Source: Cyanophora paradoxa (lineage: Eukaryota; Glaucocystophyceae; Cyanophorales; Cyanophoraceae). Taken from it: a stretch of 64,000 nucleotides of DNA. Below the pieces are notes generated by a model. It searched no databases, was not told the DNA's origin, and saw nothing but the letters and a program-made list of their open reading frames with translations. Every line of letters begins with the position of its first letter. Within the stretch, counting starts at the first letter, position 1. Of this stretch, positions 31,398 through 42,955 are shown piece after piece. The position numbers were made by a program, and so were the translations under genes. The stretch spans positions 62,001-126,000 of the forward strand of contig QPMI01000066.1 of assembly GCA_004431415.1 (NCBI GenBank), read 5' to 3'.

Positions 31398-34300
31398 TTA
31401 CATTTCGCCGGCGGCATCGATATCGAACTGCGACTGGCCGTGCAGGTGCGTTGTGCAGACCAGCATATGCATTTCGCAGCGCTTCAGCGCAGCGACCAGG
31501 GCGTCCATTCGCACTGGCTCTGCGATACCGGTGGGCGCCAACGGTTAGCAGGACTCGAGTTTTGCAACGTTAACGTTCATGAAACGAGCTGCCGCACTGG
31601 AGAGATAATCGGACATGCCACACTCGAGGCACTGCTCTCTGTCCCCCGCCATCGCGTTCGCCGTCTGCGGGGGTGCGTCACTTATTTGAATTTGAATTCG
31701 AAAGTTGAATTCGAATGTTCGTGGTTGGGCGCATGCGCACGAGGACGATGATGTAGGGGCGGCGCTCGGCGGGCAGCTCCGCTCTGATGCGGCGCGCCGC
31801 CGTGAGGCCGTCCATCACTGCCTCGCTCACTCAGCGGCGCAGCGAAAGGCGGCGGGGCGGGCGGCGCCGGCGCACCTGGCATCATGACGTCGAGGAGGAG
31901 GCAATGGAACTGGCGCCCGTTGGCGGCCGCCGCGTGCACCGCCGCGAGCGCCTCGGCGCCGTTGCTGACCGCCTGCACCCGCGTGTAGCCCCCCTTCTTC
32001 AGCAGGAGCAGCAGTATCTTCGTGTTCACCTGCGCAGCCGTCAGAGCACAAAACTAATTCAAAATCAAGCTCCGAAAGTCTAGTTCGGACCTCGACGTCT
32101 TCAGCGACCAAAATGCGGAGCTCCGAGGCCGCGGCCGGGGGCGTGGCGCCGGTGGCGGCGGGGGATCCGGAGAACGAGGGGGGCGGCGTGTCCACGCTTT
32201 CCAGCGAGACGGGGCGGGGGCGGGCGCGGGGGCGGGGCGCCGGCTGCGGGCGCTGCGGGCCGTCGGGGGATCCGCATCTCCCGTCCCGGGCACCAATCGC
32301 CGCGTTGACGGCCTCCACAACGGCGCGGGGCTTGACCGGCTTGGGCACCGCCTGCGCGCACGCCTGCGCGGAAGCATTTGCACACACAGCGCTTCGAATT
32401 CGAAGGGCGCTTTCCCAGAAAGAGTTCATGGGCATCGTATTAGGTCTATACTCTGAGATCCCTCTGTGCGTCTTTAAGTAAATTTGCACCTGTACGGTCG
32501 TGCCGAGGCCGGCGGATCCCCGGGCGACGAGGGCGACGCGCGGCACGCCGGCGAGGCGGCGCCAGGCGGGGGAGCTCGAGGGGGAGGCGCCCTCATCCGG
32601 GAGCTGCGGGGGGCGGGCTCAGCGTCCGGTCCGGTCCGGCGGAGTCGGTGGGCCGGGGACGGGGACGGGGACGTACAGCGAAGCCGACGCCGGATCCGGA
32701 GGCGGGCTGCGCCGTGTCGAGAACGCAGCAGTCGAGCGGTCCCGACCCGCCGCCGCCGGCCCCCGCCTCCAGCCCCGGCGCTTCCGCGTCGTCGGCCGCG
32801 GGCGGGGGCAGCTGGAGGTCCTCGACGGCGGCGCCGGCGTCCTCCAGGGCGTCCCGCACCAGAGCCTGCCGCCCGCCCCGCCCCGCCCCGTCTCGCAAAG
32901 CACCGCTCAGCGGCTCAGCAGCTTCGCGCACCCGCGTGACCGGCGAGGGACTCCACACCGCGACGCGGCGGCCGGAGAGGGTGCCGCCGGTCCCGTCGCT
33001 CGGGAGCGGCGGCGGAGAGGGGACGAGCGACGCCCCTTCTTCTGCCAACGCCCGCACCGGGAAAATGACGTTGAACGCAGAGCCCTGCCCCAGCTCGCTC
33101 TCCACTCGCAGGTCCCCGCCCAGCAGCACGGCCAGCTTCCTCGAGATGAAGAGGCCCAGCCTGTCGACGGGTTGGGGCGGACGGCGGACCGGGCTGGGCC
33201 GCAGGCAGTCGAAGCGTGCGTGCCGCACCCCGTGCCGCCGTACTCGCGGGAGTGGGAGGAGTCGACCTGGTAGAACCAGGAGAAGAGCTTCTCCTGGTCC
33301 TCCGCCGAGATACCGATCCCCGTGTCGCGCACCGTGATGCACAGCTGCTCGCCCTCCATCATCCGCGCCGTCAGCGAGACCTCGCCCCGGCTCGTGAACT
33401 TGATCCCTGCGTCGAAATAAAATTAGAGATGATCTGGACTGGAGTTTCGAGCTGGACGCGGGGCGGACCGTTGCCGAGGGTGTTGACGAGGATCTGGTTG
33501 AGGCGGGCGCCGTCGGTGTGGAGGACGGCCGGGCACTCCCGCGCCACGTGCCACGCGAGGTCGATCCCTTTCTGGGCCGCCGACGGGAACATCAGCTCTG
33601 CCGCCTGCGGATCCCGGATCCCGGAGAGGAGGCGTCAGCGGGCAGCGCGCGTAGAAGAGCGGCCGGCCGCAATTGCAACTGCGAGCCGGCGGCGGGTCGC
33701 TCGCGCCTGCTGGAAGAGCTCGCGGAGGACGACGGGGGCGCGCCGGATCTCGACCTTGTTGAACTCGAGGCGGCTCGTGTCCAGGATGTCGTTCAGGATG
33801 TTCAGCAGCGCCAGCGACGAGGTCTGAGGGTGCGAGGGCGCGAGGGTGCGAGGGTGTGAGGGTGCGAGGGTGAGCCGGTCGGCCGACCGCCGACCCGCCC
33901 CGAGCTCCCTCGCCCTCTCGCCCCGCGCGCACCTGAATGACGGTGCAGAACTCGCGCTGCTGCGGGGAGAGCTCCGTGTCGAGCAGGAACTCGCTCATGT
34001 TGCACAGCGCGTTCATTCTTGGGGGGAAATCAACGAGGAGGGTGCGGCGGGGCGCGGGGCGGGGCGCACGGGGTGCGGATCTCGTGGGAGACCATGGCGA
34101 GGAACTGGCTCTTGGCGGCGCTCGCCGCATCCGCCTCCCGCCGCGCCTCCTCCAGCGCCACATTCTGCGCACCGCCCCCGCCCCCGCCGCCTCGGCCCAA
34201 GCCACCGACGAAGAAAGGAGGGGAGGCCTGAGCCGCGGGACGGGCCTGGCGGGCGAGCAGCTCGCGCTGCTCCGTCTCGTTCCGCAGCAGAAGCGACTGG

Positions 34301-37300
34301 CTGATGGCGGCCCCGATCTGCCCGCTCCGATTTAATTTCAGAATGGCGGCATTCGAGTCCGAATCGGTGCACGGGCCTGCTCCGAGACGGTGTCGAGGAG
34401 GCGGATATCCTCCGGCTTCCACTGATCGCGCGCGCACAGGACGAATTCGAATTCGACGCGAATCCGAAGTCGCGGGAGTGCGGGAAACGAGTACGGCCCA
34501 CCTCTCGGACCCGGTCGAGCTGGGCGACAGAGACCAGGGAGTTCGGCCTGAATTCGATGCCAACATTAGCGAACGCGTGCGGGGTTCAGCTTGGGGTCTT
34601 CAGCCATCTGCACAAAAGCGCTCACACTCCTCTGAAGATCGTAGAAACGAACAGAACACTCTTCACGCTCTGCCCGGAATTGACCCGTAACGTTAACGCA
34701 CGGCTTCCAAACACGGAACTCAAGCTTAAGACTTTGGCCCTGGAAAGGCGCACCTGCATCTCGAAGAAGAGTTTTGCAGCGCGGAGGTGCGCCTCTTCGA
34801 AGCCGTTCCGCGCGAGTTCTTCTTCCTGGGGTACGCCGCGCCGGCGCCGGCCGCGGGGTCAGATGGCATCCAGCCGCGCATGTGCATCCGCACACGCGCG
34901 GGTTCGATTTGCGATTGCACGCACGCTGCTGCAGTCTGAAATCGCGATCAGACGCCGGCCACCTGCGCGGCGGTGGAGCGATGAGCGGAGTGACTGGACT
35001 TTACGCTTAGCAGTTTGGGCGCACCGGCGGCAAGACCTTCGAAGATAGGCTTGAAGATCTCGCCAGGGTTGAAGCCGATGCGCGCTTCCGCAGCCAACGC
35101 TGATGCGCGCGCGGTCGCTTAGCCCAATTGCAAGGCGTTGGCCGTGGTTGCGTGGCGGCCGCGACGCACCGATTTCCCTGCCGTCCATGTAGGCGGTGTC
35201 CGGGAGGCCCGGCGCGGCGTCCACGGCAGATCTCGAGAGGTCGGTCCCGTCGAGGCTCCAGACGCGCACGCGGGAGGCGCCGAAGGCCTCGCGGAGGAGG
35301 CGGGCGGAGAGCTGGTACACCTCCCGCACGCCCAGCACCTGGTGAATCTCCCGCGTCATCTGCGGCCGAGGGGGATCGGAGGCGGCGCCGCGCCGGTCAG
35401 CTCGTACCGGCTCGGGGCGGCGGCGGCGGCGGCGGGGGCCGGGGCGGCACCGTCTCGAGGAGGCCCGAGTGGATGAGCTGCTGCTCGAGCTGCGCGGCGT
35501 GCGTCCGCTGCTGCTCCAGCAGCCGCCCGTGCGCGATCGCCTGGATCCGAAATTTGTGGCGAAGTTCGGGAAACAAGAAAACGTGAAGCAATATGCATGC
35601 GCGCACCACGCCGATGTGCTCTGCCACTTGGCGAAGCAGGAGACGGTCCTCGGGGCTCCACACGCACCTTTCACGGCACATAACGACTGCAGTAATATTA
35701 TGTTTCGATCGGGGGTTCATCATGAGAACGATAACGCGAAAACAACATACCACCAATGATTCTGCGAGCGTTGCAATTGGAAGCAATTCAGCGGGATTCG
35801 TATCGGATATTAAAAAAGCCATCAAAAGCCCGCAATGCACCCTTGGATCTGGCCGCGGAAGACCACCTTGGTGGACATGCTGGGGCGCGACACGCAGTGA
35901 GGAGGGCGCAAGGGCGAGGCGCGTTTAACATATACAAACAAGTTTAACGTATATGACCTGGAGCGGGACGCGAAACTGGACGCCGCCTTCAGCAGCTCGG
36001 CGTCCTCGTTGGGGCGAGCCGGCCGCTCGTCCGTCCCCCTCACGTCCGGGAGATGGAGCACGCCGTCTACAGCCGGAATCGAGGTCAGAGAGGGGGCCGG
36101 GCGTGAGGCGCTGGGCGCGCGTGGCTGACCGGGCGAGCCGTGCAGCAGATCCCACCAGGCAGAGCTCGTGGCCGCATCGTATCCGTGGACATCCTAAAAG
36201 AAAGGATCTGTATCGCCGGGACGCGAATCGGAGAAGGGACAGGAGTCATATATACCTTCGGAATTCCGTCGTGTGCGACCCACACCACCTGCGGCAGACT
36301 TCCCATCAGACACGGGGGCGCTGGCCTTCAAATCAAATGGAGAGCAAGTCTGGCGGACGTGCGGGTCCGTAATGGGCTCCTGGTACGTGTTGTCGAAGTA
36401 CTGCCAGAGGGAGCAGCGGTCGACGTTGAACGCCTTTCCCACCAGCTCCGCCCTAGAGAGGAGGAGAGGTTGGCAGGGGTACGCGGGGTGGCGGAAGCCG
36501 CGGCGCGCGCGCACGAGCGGTGGAAGATGTGCTCGATCGATTCGTCGACCTGCGCGGCGCGGCGGTCGGCGCGGCGGTCGGCGCGGGCGCGATGGCGGGC
36601 TCCGGGCGGGGCGGGGCGGGCCTCCTGCGAGATCTCCCGCACGATCCCGGCCAGCAGCGCCGAGTTGCGCACCTGCGTCCACCCGCGTCGGCGGTGGCGG
36701 CGGGCGGCGGGCGGGCGGGCGGGCGGGGCGCGGTGCGGGGGCGGGGGCGGGCCTCGCGCTGCAGGTCGCGGTTCTGGACGGCGACCTGCTCCCGCAGCGC
36801 CGACTGCGCCAGCGCGATCCCGATCTGGTCGGCGACGAGGCGAAGGAAGCGGGAGTCGTCCGGCCCCCAGTTGGCAATCTCGTCCGCCTTCTCGATGACC
36901 AGCACCGCTGAGGAGGAGGAGGAGCTGTCCTTGCCAGACAGAGCGCACACGCAGCTCAGCGTTGTCGCGAATTTCCTGCGACAGCCGCAGGCGCAGGCAC
37001 GTTGGAGCGTGTTCCGCCAAGGCACCTCTCGCATCGGATTCGAATTCGGAGCGCACTGGAAATCGGGCGGCAGCTGCTCGACGCCATTGCGCACGAAGAC
37101 GCCGTCTGCCCGCGGCCCCTCGCATCAGCCCCATGCCAGGTGGGGCGATCCCGACTCGAACGGGTCGCACCGCGGCTGCTGTTGCACAATCCGATGACCC
37201 CCTCGATGAGATCATCGCTCATAGTTACGTCGGAATCCCCGTAGGGAGAGCCCGGGACGGCATACTTTGCGCTGCGCACGCGCCCCGCGCGTCGGCGAAC

Positions 37301-39015
37301 GAGCGAAGCGGGCCCGGCCACGCGCACCGGGGAATCCCGCGGGCTTCCGACGAGAGGTCGAAAAGGTAGGCTCGGGTCGCGTCGAACAGCTGGCAGAGGA
37401 GCTCCGCGCAGCCGTCGAAGGCCTGCGCGGCGGTCGCCGGACTGGAGGGGAGAGGAGGGAGGGGGGGGGGGGAGGGGGGGGGGGGGGGGGGCGGCGGCGC
37501 ACCGCCTGCACGCCCGAGCACGCGTTGATCTCGTTTGCGAGGCGCCGGATCAGGCCGTTCTCCCGCAGTTGCCTCTGCAGGATCCGAGTTCATAATAACA
37601 TCGCATGAATATCTACAAGTGACACTTAAGATAAGTTAACGTTCAAGATTCATCGATATCGGTCATGATCAATGTCGGCCGCATCGACATCACGTCGCAC
37701 ACTCATCCTATCTGAAGGACGAACCTGCAGGGCCCGGTTCTGGGCCTCGATCTCCGCCTTCGCCGCCGCCAGCCGCGCGCAAGCCGCCGCCTCGCTCGCC
37801 TGCACCCGCGTCACGGCGAAGCACGACGCGCGGCCCGGCCGCACCCTGCGCCCCCGCTGCACCAGCGCCGGGCCGAGGGTCCAGGCACAACACGCGGCCG
37901 CCTCCGCCTCCTCCGCGCTCCAGTCGGCGCCGCCGCTGCCGGCGCTGCCGCCGTCGCGGGCGGCGACGAGGGCACCGACGAGCCGCCCTCCGACGGCGAT
38001 TGGCTGCGCGAGCAGCGGCGCCTCCGGCGTGCCTCCCGCCCGCAGCACGGCCCGCCCCGCCGCCAGCTCCCCCACGCCTGCCTCCGCGTCAGCCCGCCCT
38101 CGCGAAGCCCACGGGCCCCGCGGGCGCACCCCCTCCGGCAGCGGGGGCGCGCCCGGTGTGTCCGCGGGGGCGGCGCCCCGCCTCTCAGGCGCTGCGCTCC
38201 CCGACGGAGCCTCCAGGATCCAGCACCTGCACCCCTGTCAGCACAGCGCCCCCCCGCCGCGGGTGTCTCCGCGGCGCACCAGTCCGCGTGGAGGGCGGCG
38301 CGGGCGGCCTCTGCGGCGACGCCGAGGGCCGCCGGGTCCGCCGACCGCCGCACGGCGCGTGCGATGGCCTCCACGGGGCACGAGCAGTGCGCTGCGGCCG
38401 CGTCGGCGGCGCCTGCGGCCCGCGGCGGGCGGGCGGGGGCGCACCCTCGAGGCCGAGCGCCACCAGCGCCGCCGCCCGCACCAGCAGCGCCCGCTCCTCC
38501 GCGGGGAGCCCCCCCTCGCCGCTCTCGAACGCAACCTGCCCGCCCCGCGCCCTCAGCGGCCCGCCGGGCGGCGCCCGCGGCGGAGCACGCACAGACACGA
38601 CGGCGCTGGCGCCGGCAGCGCTAGCGGCGGCCTCCTCGTCGGTCGTCCGCACATGTACAGCGTACCGCGGCGCCTCGCCCGCCGCTCCAATCGACACCGG
38701 CTCGCGCGACGCCAGGACCGCGGGGAGCCAGGGCGCCAGCTCGGCCGCGGAGTTCCGCGCCGCCGCGGCTGCCAAACGGGTGCACGTGCCGTGCGCCGCG
38801 AGGAGGCCCCGCAGCCGCCCCCGCTCGACGCTGTACAGCTCCACGAGCGTCGCGCCGAAAGCCGTCGCCAGGAGCTCCGCGGCCGTCTCCGGGAAGGCCG
38901 CCGGCCGCGCGAGAGCCTTCACCAAAGAATCCAGGCGGTCTCGAGCTCCTGCAGCGCCGCGCCCGCTCATGACGCCTCTTCTCGAGCTCGGAGCCAACTC
39001 GCAGCATGCGGGCAT
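31398..39015 (-). CDS. Multi-GAF hybrid sensor histidine kinase with a degenerate and a canonical receiver domain
   Basis: Predicted phosphorelay sensor, with no transmembrane segment seen. N-terminal part: several GAF-like domains (AELLATAFGATLVELYSVER; AELLCQLFDATRAYLFDLSS; KAFNVDRCSLWQYFDNTYQE; ARLLREAFGASRVRVWSLDG), most followed by a short coiled coil (AAAKAEIEAQNRALQ; SALREQVAVQNRDLQRE). The HisKA box SHEIRTP|MNALCNMSEFLLD is split by an intron near 34.05 kb. HATPase motifs: RLNQILVNTLGN (N box), VRDTGIGISAEDQEKLF (G1), YGGTG|LGLFISRKLAVLLGG (G2). A first receiver is degenerate (CCVLDTAQ; KPVKPRAVVEAVNAAIG). The last is canonical: ILVAEDVE, phospho-Asp in LLLDVMMPVMDGL, TANAMAGDREQCLECGMSDY, then PVRMDALVAALKRCE; TAA 31398-31400. 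An alternative start is the Met at 38970. Confidence 0.85.
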
Positions 39016-39714
39016 CGGAGTTGCCCGCGGAACGCCTATAGCTACCGGTAATCCTCGCTGATGAGTGGAAAAGAAGTGGAAAGCTGCCTCTTAGCTGAGT
39101 GCGGCTAGCTCATCAACTTGAAGTGCGTATACGCCTGCGCGCGCCGCTTTCAAGGCTTTGCAATTGCGGCCCAATTTGCGGGCCGAACCGGCCCGAATGG
39201 CCCGAACGGTCCGAAGTTCTCCGAACCGTGCGGCCGCTGCGCATGCGGGCCTGCGGCGTCGCCGGCGCGCGTGCGGCGTGCCACGGCCCACGGTGCGCCG
39301 TGCGTCGCCAATGGCCCCAGACTCCCCCAGTGGTGAATCACACTACTGGTGATTCCACTGGTGAGTCAGTGGTGACGGAGCGCCGTGCGCTGCGGTGCGC
39401 CGCCGTGCGGCGCCGCGCCGGCTCTGCGCGCATATACGGTGATATACCCGTCTGGCCCGAACACTCATGATGACAGTTCCGAAGTTTAACGGTTGCAATT
39501 GCAGTTGCTGGCAACTTGCAATGTCTTGCATGCTATAGGCTATAGCGCTGCGCATGTATGCTCGCCGCCCGGATTGCGAATTCGAACCCAATTCAAATTT
39601 TTGCATTGCCCCCCCCGGGGGGGTGGCCCCGCCGACTCGACCTGTACCCGGGACTCGGGCCATATATGTATATGCATATGCACATGAATTAAAAATACTT
39701 TGTGGTACCCCAAC
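39016..39714. other. Spacer upstream of the histidine kinase gene
   Basis: No supported exon. It contains ccgaa/cggcc-type short repeats (39180-39230), a cccccccgggggggtgg palindrome at about 39610, and alternating tatgcatatgcacatg at about 39666-39685. The kinase promoter should be near 39.0-39.2 kb. Confidence 0.4.
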
Positions 39715-40997
39715 CACCGCAACCTTTTGCGTACCCCTCCCTCCGGAACTCACAAAGCAGGCACTGCAGCGCCTGCCGCTCACCAGAGATCGCACCAGGA
39801 GCGCGTAGAGGGCCAGCGGCACAGGACGAGACCCCCGGCTGGGCGAGCGCTGTTCTTAGACGGGCCTCCAGGCGTGGCGCGGCAGCACGTAGACATGCAA
39901 CAGCGATGAGCAAGGCGGCCAAGCGCACTCCGTAGCGCACAGCGGCGCTCCAGGCCTGGGCTGCGCCTGCCGGCGGCAGAATGAAGGCGGTGCGGAAGCT
40001 GCGCGGCAAGCAGAACGACGGGAGCAGGAGCACGCCGGAGCTGGCGCCGCTGTCGAGGAACCTGCAGGTTCTCGCCAGCGTGAGCGTGAGCTCCGCGTCG
40101 AGTCTGCCGGACGTGCCGCCGTCGTTCGGACAGCTGAAGTCCATCAAGCCGTCCGCCATCGCCGCCGCCGAGCTCGTGCGTTCCTTTGCCCTCTGCCTGC
40201 GCTCCCCCGCCCTCTGCCGCGCGCGTTCCCAGCGCCCCGCGCCCGCGCGCCGGCGCCGCAGGCGAACGACGAGGTCGAGGCGATCCTCGACGCAGGCCCG
40301 CGCACGGCCCGTCGAGGGCGCTCGCGGCGGCGGCGAGGCCCGCGGCCGTGCCGGAGGGCCCCGGGGGCGGCAGCTCCGGCGAGGAGGAGGAGGACGGATA
40401 CAGCCGGCGGGTGGAGGAGCTGCGGCAGCAGATCCTGAGCATCCGGCCCCGTACCCCTGCAACTCTTCCCCCCCCCCCCCCCCCCCGAGCCGGGGCCCGC
40501 AGGTGGACCGCTGGCTTCGAAAGGGCCTCCGACGCCTTCGCCGCCCGCCTCGGCGGGTGCGCCCCCTCCCCCCCGCCTCGAAACCCTGTACCCCTCCCGA
40601 GCCGAGCCTGCGTACCCCCGCAGGAGCGTGGACGAGCTCGAGAAGGCGAGCGTCTTCGTATCCCCCGGACCGCTGCAGAGACCCTCCGGTGCGGCTATTA
40701 TCCCCCCCCCCATCCCCCCCCCCCACCGCCCCCCAAGCTGACGCGCCCGTACCCCGCAGGCAGTCGGACCTGTACCGAATGGCGGCGTTCGACTTGATCC
40801 CGGCCTCCCAGGTGCTGCACTTGTCCGCGTACCCGGGGCCCGCGGTGACGTCACGGACAGCCGGGGAAGGCGGCGGCTGCGGCGCCGGCGGCGGCACCGC
40901 CGCAGCGGTCGCCGGGACCGGCCCGCGGGGCCGACGGCAGCGTTACCGCTCGGCGGGCGGCGGTGCCCCCGCCCCGCTTCTCGGATGCCGTCGGCAC
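39715..40997. repeat. Partial copy of the NACHT-WD40 gene 5' region (partner about 51853-53250)
   Basis: Colinear with the upstream region and first exons of the gene starting at 52121 (shared ctgttcttagacgggcctcc, the ATG context, and NLQVLAS / VPPSFGQLKSI). Relative to that gene it has a 7-bp shortfall after AILDA and a ~100-bp deletion of the MALLRLARRHRRVAQ segment. Confidence 0.9.
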
Positions 40998-42273
40998 GGT
41001 CCGTGCCGCCTCCCGTCTTCTACTTCATCTTTTTCGTCCCACGCGTCCCGTGCTGAACGGCCTAGCACGCGTCCCGGGCGCAAGTGCAAGGGGGTCTGGT
41101 ACTGCGGCGCGGCGTGCCAGCGCGCGGACTGGGCCCAGTGCCACCGCCCCGTATGCCGCGCCCCCGCCGAGCAGCCGGAGCAGCCGGCATCGGCCCCGGC
41201 GGGCCCCGCCGTGCTTCGCTTCCGGAAGGTGCCGGCGGCGGACCGCGTGCGGCTCGACCTGGCCGCCCTTCCGGAGTGGCGCTCCGACCCCGAGTCCGAG
41301 GCGAGTGTACCCGTCCCGCCCTCGTCCCCATCCCCCCCCCCTCCCCCCCCGCTGAGGCGCCCGACCCCGCAGAGCGTCGACGAGCACCTGGCGGCGATGT
41401 ACCCCTCCGGTCCCGGCGCGGCCGGCGGGTTCGGGTCCGGGGACCTGAGGATACCCTCTTCTTCCTCTTCGCCCAGTTCGCGGGGGTGCGAACGCGTACC
41501 CCCGCCCGCCTTGCCCCCGTTCGCCATCTGAGGCGCCGCCCTCGCCGTCCAGGAGGGGGTATGGAGCCACGCGGTGCTGGCGGGGGGAGGCGGGAAGGAG
41601 GGCCGGGCCCTGGTGGCCGTCCTGCACGCCCGCGCCCTGCGGCGGGCCCCAGGCGGGGCTCTACTCCTCCACGTGGGGTACGCGGACGCCTCCGACCCGC
41701 GCTGGAGCCAAGACAAGGCGCGCCCGACTTCCCCCCCCCCCCCCGTTTTTGCCCTCCCGGGTACCGGCGGATTAGGCCTTACGTCTACGGCAGCTCGAGG
41801 CGCTGGCGGCGGCCGCCGCCGCAGCGGAGGGCTCCCGCGGCCTCCGCACTTTCGAGGTACGATTTTAACGCCGTACCCCTTCCCCCCTCCATCCCTCCGG
41901 CTCAGGCGTGCGCTCAGGTGAGCGACGGGGAGCTGGGGGCGATGCGGGGCCTCCTCGCGGGGAACGGTCGCCTGGTGGACCCCGCCGGCAGCGCCGTCGA
42001 GCTCGCCGGCGTACCCCTCCGCCCCAGGTCCGCCCCTCCCTTCGTGCGCGCAGCTGTAGCTGGCTGAGCGAACGCGCGCGGGGCAGCTTCCTCGCGCCGC
42101 TCTACCACCGCGCGAGCCTGCGGCAGTGGGACGCGGCCGGGCCCCGGCCCCGGCCCCGGCCCCGCCCCCGCCTCGCCGCCGCCCCCCGCCGCCCGCCGCC
42201 CCGGCTCGAGCTCCGGGCCGCGGCATTCCGGGCCCGCAGCCGCGGCTCCGGTTGCGAGCAGCTAGGGGCCTAG
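39981..42273 (+). pseudogene. Chimeric pseudogene: NACHT-WD40 5' exons fused to MYND gene 3' exons
   Basis: The 5' part (39981 to about 40990) copies the start of the NACHT-WD40 gene: ATG, MKAVRKLRGKQND, then RRVEELRQQILSIRP and YRMAAFDLIPASQVLHLSAY. The 3' part (from about 40998) copies the MYND gene from inside an intron onward (CKGVWYCGAACQRADWAQC and the following exons). The seam lies within intron sequence of both parents. The fusion lacks the first Cys pairs of the MYND finger, has a 7-bp frame-breaking difference near 40290, has lost about 100 bp, and has its acceptor changed from gcag to gcaag. Its C-terminus is frameshifted relative to the parent and ends near 42273. Expression would be needed to call it functional; I judge it a pseudogene. 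Confidence 0.75.
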
Positions 42274-42955
42274 CTGCCCACTGGCATGCGCAGGCCCAGC
42301 CCCTGCGGGCCTCAGCAGTTGGCCGTGAGAAGCCAATCGCGCTCTTTTTTTGGACGTCGACGTCGGTGCTATAGTGCTTGCATTCAGCTGCAGTGACTGG
42401 TCTTAGGATCTGGACCACCAATCGATCTCCGTGCAGTCTATTGTGATCTTGATATATTGAATCATCTCTTTTTGCTTTTTCGCCTCCACGTCTAGGTGTT
42501 TTCGCCGTAGAGCCCGAGGTCTCCATTTTTAATTTCGGTCTGGGGCCGTGCTGCGGCTACACATCTGTGCTTGCTGCCTTTCGATTGATCGGATTCCGCG
42601 AGATTTAGCAGGAATATTTAGATATCATGATCAGTTCAATTTGAATAGATCCATGCAGTGAGTTCTCGTCGAGTGCCAGACATTTTTCTCATCGTGCCAA
42701 TTTGGTACAGTGATCGGGAATACCATAGCAGTGATTTAAAAGTAGATCAAAGTAGCTGGAATTGGAAGCAGATTCGGAATCTACATCGTCTGCTGTGTTG
42801 TTGATTTTGATCGTGCTCCTGATCCGCGGAACTGGTACGCGCTCGCGGTCTTCGAATTTCAGCTTTCGCCGCAGCCGTCGACGTCGCGATCGCCCAGCAT
42901 ACCCAGGCGGAGCTCGAGACTGCTGGCTTCATATTAAAGCTTCAGGCTTAAGAAT
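42274..42955. other. Convergent 3' spacer, copy 2
   Basis: Nearly identical to 26293-26985, and no gene is seen. The main difference is at 42840-42925, where copy 2 carries an extra ctcgag after gag and copy 1 an extra acgcgt after cgt. Confidence 0.5.
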
